The position numbers and the translations under genes were made by a program. Shown here piece after piece: positions 1 through 7,490 of a DNA stretch of 64,000 bases. This DNA is from CAVZLD01 sp963776055 (GTDB taxonomy: Bacteria > Planctomycetota > Planctomycetia > Pirellulales > Pirellulaceae). How positions within the stretch are numbered: the stretch's first letter is position 1; each line of letters starts with the position of its first letter. The DNA is taken from contig CAVZLD010000003.1 in assembly GCA_963776055.1 (NCBI GenBank), positions 265,161-329,160 of the forward strand. The letters run 5' to 3'. The notes beneath the pieces are model-generated. The model had not been told where the DNA came from and did no database searches. It worked only from the letters and a program-made list of their open reading frames with translations.

Positions 1-134
1 CGAATCGTGGGGAACCCTGCCGTGGGCTGGCTTCCGCTTCGTCCGGACACGCGGGGCGTCTTCGGCGGTCAAAAAATTGTCTGCGAACGGTCACCGCCGA
101 ACGGCGAATCGTTGCGCGTCTCCGTTCACGGTTC

Positions 135-1403
135 CTAACGGCGGCGTCGGCCGAGTGCCAGCCAAGCCAAACCGGTCAGCACCAGGATCAGCGAGGACGG
201 TTCGGGTACCATCGCGGCGGTCGCTGATTTCGGCCCTTGCTCGTAGCCACCGCCCACGAACGAAAGCACGATGTCGTGCGATGTGAAGTCGCCGTCGGCA
301 TCCCAGTCGCCTGTCGTCCAGACCGCGTCATCTTCGATATCGTTCTCGTACAAGCCGGCGACAAAAACTCTTACCATGTCGTGGCTATTGAACTCGCCGT
401 CGCAGTTCGCGTCACCGAAGTAGGTGTTCCTAATGTCGTACACGTACATCTCGAGATCTTCGAAATTGACGAGCTTGTCTCCCGTGATGTCGAACAAGAT
501 GTCGTTCGTGCCGGCATTGATCTGCGGAGTCAGCAAGTCTAGGTCTTTACAGTCCATCATGGTGTCGTAGTTGAAGTCCCCGCCAAAGCCGGGCTCAATC
601 AGAATCTCGATCGCCGACTGCCCGATCACCGGAGTCTGGATGCCGGGGGCCGTTAACCTGTAGATCGCCGACAAGTCGACCTCACACACGTCGGAGCAAT
701 TTTCCAGAAGACTGCGAAGCGTCGCATTGATGTCTGCCTGATCGTTGGCCGGTGCCGGTTCTTCCGAGAAGAAACCGTCTCCCACGCCGACGTAGACGAG
801 CTCATCGATCTGCAAGCTGCCCGCTTCTCCGTTGTTGTAGACAATGTCGTCACCCAAGCCGCCGTCCGGTTGTCGGTTCGGACCGTAGTCGATCCCGACT
901 CGCGTCGCCGAATACGTTCCTCCGGCGAAAGTGCCTTCCTGGTCGAAATAGTTCGTGACGTCGTTGCTGTCCAACGCCCAACTGAGATTGTCCAGCGCGA
1001 ACATCTCGGAGCCATCACCCACGATGTGAACGCCGAAATGAATTCGGTTCCCGAATTCACTTTGGAACTCGGCCGGCCGAGATGAAAAGATCGGCGACGG
1101 ATCGGCCGACGCACGCCACGAGTTGAAGTTCGTGTAGATCATCTCGAGCGGCGGGATCGGTCCGGTGACCCATTCGTATGCGTCCGGAGTTACCGTTCGA
1201 TCACCAACGTTCGGGGCGCCCAATTGAATCGCACCGGTTGCATTCGTAACGTAACTATCCCAACTTGGTGACGTGGGTCCTTTGGGTGCGAACGCCGGAT
1301 AGACGTTTATCTCGAATGGTTCTGCTCCAACGACCGTCACCGCGCTGAGCAACAGGCCGAAGAAAACCTGCGCTGCAAAAGTTCCTGTGTACCGTTTGAT
1401 CAT
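135..1403 (-). CDS. Secreted dockerin-module protein with PEP-CTERM tail
   Basis: Predicted exported protein of 422 residues. The start at 1403 is chosen because a GGGGGAG ribosome-binding site lies 9 bases upstream and the reading then opens with a signal peptide (MIKRYTG followed by a hydrophobic stretch). The body is of unknown function. The C-terminal third holds Asp-rich calcium-loop repeats of the dockerin type (GDFNYD, GDKLVNFED, GDANCDGEFNSHD, GDWDADGDFTSHD). The end is a classic PEP-CTERM tail: VPEPSS, a hydrophobic helix, then RRRR, which in this family directs exosortase processing at the cell envelope. No enzymatic domain is recognised. The same module recurs in five other proteins of this window. 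Confidence 0.88.
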   Translation of the reverse strand: MIKRYTGTFAAQVFFGLLLSAVTVVGAEPFEINVYPAFAPKGPTSPSWDSYVTNATGAIQLGAPNVGDRTVTPDAYEWVTGPIPPLEMIYTNFNSWRASADPSPIFSSRPAEFQSEFGNRIHFGVHIVGDGSEMFALDNLSWALDSNDVTNYFDQEGTFAGGTYSATRVGIDYGPNRQPDGGLGDDIVYNNGEAGSLQIDELVYVGVGDGFFSEEPAPANDQADINATLRSLLENCSDVCEVDLSAIYRLTAPGIQTPVIGQSAIEILIEPGFGGDFNYDTMMDCKDLDLLTPQINAGTNDILFDITGDKLVNFEDLEMYVYDIRNTYFGDANCDGEFNSHDMVRVFVAGLYENDIEDDAVWTTGDWDADGDFTSHDIVLSFVGGGYEQGPKSATAAMVPEPSSLILVLTGLAWLALGRRRR

Positions 1404-1852
1404 TGTTGAATTCTCCCCCGTTGGTGCCAATTTATTTGTCCCGATCAAGCCGCGGATCCGGTGGACGATCCGTCCCCGCAAGAACCGGGGAATCCTTACA
1501 TCAATAAAGCCCGCGCGACTTTAAAGGTACTCACAACCCAGGAGATTTGCAAAGACAAACCTGACTTCGCGCGAGATTTTCAGGCATTTTTGACTCTACG
1601 GAACATCGCCTTGGTGGAAATGCGGGGTCCGCGCGTGCTGACGTGGCATGAGACGAGGGGGGACGGAGAGCTGATAGAGTCGCTGGTGTTTTCGAATCTT
1701 AACCATTTGCGAGGATCTGGAGACGTTCATCGCCCCCCCTGCGTCGTATTTCCTTAACACAAGGAAGTTGAACCGAAAAGCGGGGTTTGCCCCCCAGTGC
1801 CGTGACATCTGAAGGGGTTGCCGCCCGGTCGGCTTCACTGTTGCGTCGGGAG
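1404..1852. other. Intergenic, no gene recognised
   Basis: Short open frames exist on both strands (for example 1461-1757 on the plus strand), but none has a credible ribosome-binding site, family motif or coding-like composition. It presumably holds the promoter of the PEP-CTERM gene that ends at 135. The ribosome-binding site of that gene lies at 1413-1419. Confidence 0.5.
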
Positions 1853-2686
1853 TCAAATCTCCTGCTGCAACAGATCGTTATCATACTCCTCTTCGAGCCT
1901 TCGAACCTGCTCCGCCAGTTCGTCGTTGTTTTCGATCGCACTGGAAACTTCCAGCTCCCACTCAGTGCTTGCCTGCCGCAGAGCATTCATGTCCAGTCGT
2001 AAGTGCAGGATCTTGGCCAACCGCCGCGTGACCGCTTCGATACTGCGCGGGTTGGTGCCCTGGAGATAGCCCGGAATCTCGGCCACCAGCGAAACCATTT
2101 GTAGCTGGTGCGTTTCCACCCGGGTCATCAGGTAGCTTGTAAAGGAGCCGGGGCCTTCATAGTCGCTGCGCTTCAGCCCGAACGGTTCCATTTCGGGTAG
2201 CAGGCGTTCGTCGGAACAAGTGATGTACAGCCGTGGTTCGCGCGTGTGCGGTACGGACCCGCCGAAGGATCCCACAAACAAGATCCGCGTGATCTGCGAT
2301 TGTTCACAAAGACGAAAAATGCAACCGGCGAAGGATCGCCAGTGGAGATTCGGTTCCTTGCCGACGAAGAGCAATAGCCGGTTTGCGGGACTGACGTAGA
2401 ACAGGTTCGACGGCATCTCGACCTGTTGAATGACACCATGCTCGATGCGGATGTGGGGCCGAAACAGGGCCGTCATTTCCATCGATCCGGGAAAATTGTA
2501 AATGTAGAACGGTTCCGGATCGATTTCGGCCATTGGCTTGGCGTCCAGCAGATCGATCAGTCGACGAACGGTTCCGGTCGACACATCCCCGCCATCCATC
2601 CAACCACTGAAAGCCAGCACCAACGTTCCGCCTTCCAAGGCGGTTTGGTCGTGCATTTGCAGTGCGTTGAGGTCACTGTCCTTCAT
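1853..2686 (-). CDS. PAC2 family protein
   Basis: 277-residue soluble protein resembling the PAC2 family (proteasome-assembly-chaperone-like, Rossmann-like fold). The N-terminal block reads LVLAFSGWMDGGDVSTGT, the usual PAC2 opening strand and Asp/Gly loop. Later blocks (RILFVGSFGGSVPHTREP, VSLVAEIPGYLQGTNPRSIE) match the conserved core. The C-terminus is an acidic, probably coiled helix (LEEEYDNDLLQQEI). Bacterial members are common in actinobacteria and planctomycetes and their role is unsettled. It begins 2 bases after the stop of the gene at 2689-3012, so the two are almost surely co-transcribed, with the small gene first. Confidence 0.85.
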   Translation of the reverse strand: MKDSDLNALQMHDQTALEGGTLVLAFSGWMDGGDVSTGTVRRLIDLLDAKPMAEIDPEPFYIYNFPGSMEMTALFRPHIRIEHGVIQQVEMPSNLFYVSPANRLLLFVGKEPNLHWRSFAGCIFRLCEQSQITRILFVGSFGGSVPHTREPRLYITCSDERLLPEMEPFGLKRSDYEGPGSFTSYLMTRVETHQLQMVSLVAEIPGYLQGTNPRSIEAVTRRLAKILHLRLDMNALRQASTEWELEVSSAIENNDELAEQVRRLEEEYDNDLLQQEI

Positions 2687-2688
2687 GT

Positions 2689-3012
2689 TTAAGCCTCATC
2701 GACCGCCTCTTGGATTGCATGTACCTGCGACTCGGGGGCCGGGACGAGAGCGGTCACTCGTTGCGTATCAACGCCCAAAAACTCTCCCAATCGGAATGCC
2801 AACGGCAGGTCATGGACTCCGTGGAATTGATTCACGACCTTCCGTTCGTGGTAGATCGTTTCTCGGTCGAAGCGGAAGCCCGACTCGAAGCAGTCGGCCA
2901 GTTCGTCGATCCAGACCTCGGGGACCCCTTTCTGTCGGCAGAGCTCGATCGGCCAAATGTCCCGGCCGGTGCATTCGCTGAGCAACATCCGAGCTTTGAG
3001 TCGGTCGAACAC
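2689..3012 (-). CDS. Small conserved-looking protein upstream of PAC2 gene
   Basis: 107-residue soluble protein of unknown function. The start is a GTG at 3012 preceded by AAGGGGAG, a good ribosome-binding site. It is rich in acidic and aromatic residues with no signal peptide or membrane segment. It contains a single Cys pair (Cys14, Cys25) and ends EAVDEA. The stop codon lies 2 bases before the PAC2 start, which implies an operon and possibly a shared function. No family is recognised. Confidence 0.7.
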   Translation of the reverse strand: MFDRLKARMLLSECTGRDIWPIELCRQKGVPEVWIDELADCFESGFRFDRETIYHERKVVNQFHGVHDLPLAFRLGEFLGVDTQRVTALVPAPESQVHAIQEAVDEA

Positions 3013-3190
3013 GGCGGCTCCCCTTTTTTCTCGGTTATAGCCGGATTGCGGAACCGAACCAACCGCCGCCGCGGAGGGACAGCCCGCGGGTCAATCGGTC
3101 GGAGCCCCCCGGTCTCACTACTTGGCGCTGGTCGGTTGATCGCCTAAACCTTCCTCGGTCAGGCTTGTCGGTACCGCCGGATGGCCCCCC

Positions 3191-3218
3191 GTGCCCGTGC
3201 CCGTGCCCGTGCCCGTGC
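3191..3218 (+). repeat. GTGCCC hexanucleotide microsatellite
   Basis: Four perfect GTGCCC units plus a partial fifth lie just upstream of the phosphatase-like lipoprotein gene. A coding frame through it would add MPVPVPVPV to that protein, but the ribosome-binding site further down argues that the repeat is not translated. Confidence 0.9.
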
Positions 3219-3277
3219 TCCGCGACGCCCGGCCGCTTGGAACCGTTTCTGAATCCATTCCTCAGGAGAGATCCGTG

Positions 3278-3901
3278 ATGATGTGCCCTGGACAGTTCCC
3301 TTCCCGCGGTTTCCGACGACTGGGTATGCTGCTGCCCCTCTCCTTGCTCCTGGGCGGTTGTGGCCGCTCGGAACAAACGACGGTGGTGATTCCCGACCTC
3401 GTGACGCCCGCGGTCCAACAGCAGGTCGACACAAGCGTCGTGGAAGCACAATTGGGATCAACGCCCAATCTGCACCGCAGCGGAACACTGCTCTTGGCGG
3501 GGCAACCGAGCGCAGCCGATTTGGCGACGGCGCAGGCCGAGGGCGTGCAAACCGTCGTGAGCCTGCGCACGCCAGGAGAAATCGAATGGGATGAAGCGCA
3601 GGTCGTCGAAGAGCTGGGCCTGCAGTTCGAAGAGGTCCCGTTCCGTGGTGCGGAGAACCTGACCGACGAGATCTTTGATCGGATCCGGCAGCTCCTGGCG
3701 GAATCCAGCCGGCAACCGGTCCTCTTGCATTGTGCCACGGCGAACCGCGTCGGCGCGGTCTGGCTGCCGTTTCGTGTGCTGGACCAGGGCGTCGACCTGG
3801 AGCAGGCAACGCAGGAGGCCGAGCAAATCGGACTGCGGGGTCCCGAATACCGGCAACGCGCCTGGGAGTACATCCAGCAACACCAGTCGGCCGGCAATTG
3901 A
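3278..3901 (+). CDS. Dual-specificity/tyrosine phosphatase-like lipoprotein
   Basis: 208-residue exported protein. The start at 3278 (ATG ATG; a GTG sits at 3275) follows CAGGAGAG. An N-terminal hydrophobic segment ends in LLLGGC, a lipobox, so the mature protein should be a lipoprotein with its N-terminal Cys acylated. The body (LLLAGQPSAADL, VQTVVSLRTPGE) resembles the phosphatase-like family sometimes annotated DUF442 or beta-lactamase-hydrolase-like. The catalytic loop reads HCATANRVGA, a Cys-x4-Arg variant rather than the canonical Cys-x5-Arg. Activity is therefore plausible but unproven. It stands alone, transcribed away from the PAC2 operon. Confidence 0.75.
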   Translation: MMCPGQFPSRGFRRLGMLLPLSLLLGGCGRSEQTTVVIPDLVTPAVQQQVDTSVVEAQLGSTPNLHRSGTLLLAGQPSAADLATAQAEGVQTVVSLRTPGEIEWDEAQVVEELGLQFEEVPFRGAENLTDEIFDRIRQLLAESSRQPVLLHCATANRVGAVWLPFRVLDQGVDLEQATQEAEQIGLRGPEYRQRAWEYIQQHQSAGN

Positions 3902-4064
3902 TGGTGGGACGCGGGATGCCCATTTCGGCTGGCTCCCTCCCGGTGCCTTCCGGCTGCGGAGCCGGCTTCGTGGAGTGCGCTGGCTGATTTCGCTCGTTGG
4001 TGTCGACCTCGACTGTCTGACTTGGAGCCAGACGGAAGCTCTTGTGGCCGAACGGGTTGAAGCG

Positions 4065-4184
4065 AACCACAGAGAACAGGGAGGGCACAGAGCACGAGAG
4101 CATTCGAATGGGAAACGGCTGATTTTCATGCCCTTCCTGTCTTCTCCTTGTTTTGTCTCGGTGCCCTTCGTGCCCGCTGTGGTT
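4065..4184. repeat. MITE-like element with AACCAC terminal inverted repeats
   Basis: The left end (4065-4092) begins AACCACAG and continues with GGGAGGGCACAGAG. The right end (4157-4184) is CTCGGTGCCC...CTGTGGTT, an imperfect inverted copy of about 28 bases. The 60-odd bases between carry no gene. Small non-coding repeats starting AACCAC are known in several bacterial groups. The rest of the gap from 3902 to 4506 shows no gene. Confidence 0.6.
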
Positions 4185-4506
4185 GTGTTTCCCTTTCTTC
4201 GAAGTCGCTGAGATCCAGCATCTTCTGTCGTTGTCACGAAATCAAACGGTCGAACTACGAGGTCGTCAAATCTGGCGGCTTCGGCTACAATGCGGCTGGG
4301 CGGGCAGAGACGGTTTTCTTGCGTGGCGACGGCAAGTTCGTGACGCAATCGAGAGAATTGTCATCATCCGGCCCTCGGTCGACCGCGACCGGACCTACCG
4401 CACGACGCCATTGTTGTCCACCCGCCCGCTGCGTCGATGCAGAGAGAATCCAGGCTCTGCCGCCCCCAACCTGAAGCGTTTGCCTGAACTCCCGCCGAGG
4501 TGTTTC

Positions 4507-6188
4507 ATGAGTGTTGTGACCCGTCCCGATACTGCTCCGACGACACGACCTGTCCGAAGAAGTCGCAGTCTGCCAACGCCTCAACCGCAACGCGGGCGTC
4601 CACCCCAGCGGAAGAAGTGGCTTTACTGGATCGGCAGCTTGATGGCCATCGTCGTACTGGTGGGGGCCGGTGTCGCCTGGCGTCGCACGGATGACTCGAT
4701 CAAGACGGACGGGGCGCTCGTCTTGTACGAAGTGGCGCCCACGGATTTGGAAGTCGAGGTGACCGAACGCGGGAACCTTGAGAGTCAGTTCGACTTGCAA
4801 GTGATGTGCGAAGTGGATGACGTCCGCGATGACGGCATTCATGGGACGCCGATTGTCTGGATCGTCGAAAACGGTGCCTCGGTCGCCGAAGGCGATCTGC
4901 TGGTCGAGCTGGATTCGACACCGCTGCGAGATCGACTCGACGATCAAGTGCTCGATGCGCAGGCGGCCAAAGCGGATTACATCCAGGCTCGAGTGCAGTA
5001 CGAGAACCAGATTACGCAAAACGCGACGAATTTGGCGGAGGCCGAATTGGCCGTGGATCTAGCCGAATTGGCGGTCAAACAGTTCGAGGACGAGGAAGGC
5101 GGCACCTTTCAAATTGAGCTGCAGGATATCGAGCTGCTGGTGCAGGAAGCGGAGGCCGGGCAACTGATTGAAAAGACGAATCTCGAAGGCGTGGAACAGT
5201 TGTACAAACTGGGCTATCGCAGCAGCGGCGAACTGGCGCAGGCCCGGCTGAACTCCCTGCGTTCCGAGCGTGAGCTGGCGACAGCGCTGTCGAAGCGTCG
5301 TGAGTTAGTCGAGTACCAGTACAAGAAACGCAAGATGGAACTCGAGGGAGCGCTGGCTTCAGCTCAACGAGAATCCGAGCAGGTCGAGCGAAACAACGAA
5401 GCGATTCTGGCGCAAGCCAAGGCCAAGATGGATGCGGCCGAAGAGTCGAAGAATAAGGAAGAGGAACTGCTGGCCCGCTATCGTGATCAGATGGAGAAAT
5501 GCAAGATCTTCGCTCCGCAGGATGGCATGGTGGCCTATGCCACGGGAAATCGCTGGAATCGTGAAGAGATCCGCGCCGGCGCACGGTGCGACCCCGGCAG
5601 GCGATCCTTTCGCTGCCCAACCTGCAAAACATGCAGGTCAAGACGGCTGTTCACGAATCGGTACTGGATCGCATCAAGAAAGGGCTCAGGACGTCCATTC
5701 GCGTCGATGCATTTCCCGATCGACACTACAACGGGACCGTGCAGTCGGTCGCCGTGCTGCCGGATCAAGGTGGATGGAGAAGTTCGGATACGAAGGTCTA
5801 CAGCACGGTGGTGACGATCGACGAGGAAGTCGAGCAGCTCAAGCCGGGCATGACGGCCGTTGTGCAGATCCACGTCGATCGCTTGGAGGGGATTCTGGCC
5901 GTCCCCGTACAAGCGATTGTGCAGGTGGGAAACAGTACCTGGTGCTACGTCACGCAAAAAGGCCGGCCGGAACGTCGCATCGTGCAACTGGGCGCTACGA
6001 ACGATCGCTTCGTGGAGGTTTGTGACGGCCTGGAGCAGGGTGATCAGGTGGTTCTGAATCCCTCGGCGATCGCTGACAGTCGCCAGTCCAAGTCGGAGTC
6101 CAAAGAGTCCGCCCCCGCTTCGGATTCACCGGCCGACGGCGTTGTACCAGCTGCCGAAGATCTGCCGTCCGGTGCGGGTCTCAGCTGA
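4507..6188 (+). CDS. HlyD/MacA-like periplasmic adaptor (frameshifted)
   Basis: Membrane-fusion protein linking an inner-membrane ABC-type permease to an outer-membrane TolC-like channel. The start at 4507 opens a Pro/Arg-rich cytoplasmic leader, then a membrane helix near residues 38-57. A biotinyl-lipoyl half-motif follows (VENGASVAEGDLLVELDST), then about 200 residues of alpha-helical hairpin rich in Glu, Ala and Gln, and the second lipoyl half (CKIFAPQDGMVAYA). The remaining beta-barrel and membrane-proximal domains (VDAFPDRHYNGTVQSV, LKPGMTAVVQIHVD) are in another frame. The break lies near 5583 in a GCGC tract and one base restores the frame. The permease start is 8 bases after the stop, so the two form an operon. 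Confidence 0.85.
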
Positions 6189-6196
6189 CCGCAATC

Positions 6197-7490
6197 ATGT
6201 GGTGGACGACACTTCAACTCGGCATTCGCAACCTCTTGCTGCACAAGTTGCGCAGTCTCTTGACCATGCTCGGTACGATCCTGGGCGTGGGCTCTGTCAT
6301 CTCCATGCTGGCGATCGGCGAGGGATCGAAGCGGCATGCCGTCGAGCAGATCCGTCGTCTGGGGGCGGCGAACGTGATTGTGCGGAGTATCAAGCCGGGA
6401 ATGGACGAGGAGCAGAGTGGCGGGAGCATGGCGAATAGCCAACAAGTGAGTCGCGTCCTCGAATACGGACTGAAATACGATGACTACGATCGTCTCCTGG
6501 CGGCGATCCCGTCGATCGAGCGAGCCGTCCCGATCTCGTTGATCCGCAAGAACGCGCAGTTCGGTCGGCATCGTGTGCCGAACGCGCAGCATTCTCGGAA
6601 CTACCCCCCAATATCTGTTGGTCAAGAACCTGGCGATCGTGCGAGGGCGGTTTCTGACGGACGCCGACTTGCGCGCGACGGCGAATGTCGCAGTGCTCGG
6701 CGCCGGTGCGGCCCGACAGCTTTTCAGTTACGAGGATCCGATCGGTCAACCGCTGCCGATCGGGGATCGCGCGTTCCGAGTGGTCGGCGTACTGGATGTG
6801 CAAGACCCCGGTACAGCCTCCACGGCGGCGATCGGCGTGAAGGACTTCAATAATGACATTTATGTGCCGATTACGGCAGCGCGCAGCTTGTTCGGTGAGT
6901 TGCAGGTGATCATTCGATCCGGCAGTGAAGAATATGAGCGGACGCAGCTCAGCGAAATCACGTTGACCGTCGCGGATGAGACGATGGTCAGTCCCACCGC
7001 CAACATGGCGCGTCGCATCCTGCAACAGACGCACCCCCAAGCGGACGATTTCGAAATTCAAGTACCGCTGGAACTGCTTCGCCAAGCGGAACGGGAAAAG
7101 CGGATCTGGAATCTGGTCCTTGGTTCGATCGCCGGAATCTCGCTGCTGGTCGGCGGTATTGGCATCATGAACATCATGCTCGCCACGGTCACGGAACGAA
7201 CGCGAGAGATCGGCATTCGCCGTGCCTTGGGGGCCAAACGTCGTGATATTATCGTGCAGTTTCTCATCGAGACGATTGTGCTCTCCACGGCCGGTGGATT
7301 GCTGGGGATCGTAGTCGGGATTGCGTTGCCCATGATCGTCTCGAAAGCCTCCGAGATTGAGACCTCCCTCAGCCTGATCGCGATCCTGATGGCTTTCAGT
7401 TTTTCGGTGATTACCGGGATCGTTTTCGGCGTGTACCCGGCGCGTCGGGCGGCTTTGCTGGATCCGATCGAAGCTCTCCGTCACGAGTAG
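6197..7490 (+). CDS. MacB/FtsX-type ABC transporter permease (frameshifted)
   Basis: Inner-membrane permease of the MacB class. The N-terminus (LRSLLTMLGTILGVGSVISM) is the first membrane helix, followed by the MacB periplasmic core. The C-terminal FtsX domain has three helices and the conserved motif ERTREIGIRRALGAKRRDI, ending PARRAALLDPIEALRHE. The frame breaks near 6585 within ACGCGCAG; loss of one CG dinucleotide explains it. The permease is alone: no nucleotide-binding domain is fused and no ATPase gene lies nearby. An ATPase must be encoded elsewhere or the complex works differently. It overlaps the convergent TolC-like gene by 10 bases. Confidence 0.85.

Noticed and set aside
1461..1757. 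98-codon open frame on the plus strand
   Set aside because: No ribosome-binding site or motif, and it starts inside the region upstream of the PEP-CTERM gene.
3159..4348. Long minus-strand frames opposite the phosphatase-like lipoprotein
   Set aside because: Shadows in GC-rich DNA; the plus-strand gene has motif, lipobox and ribosome-binding site.
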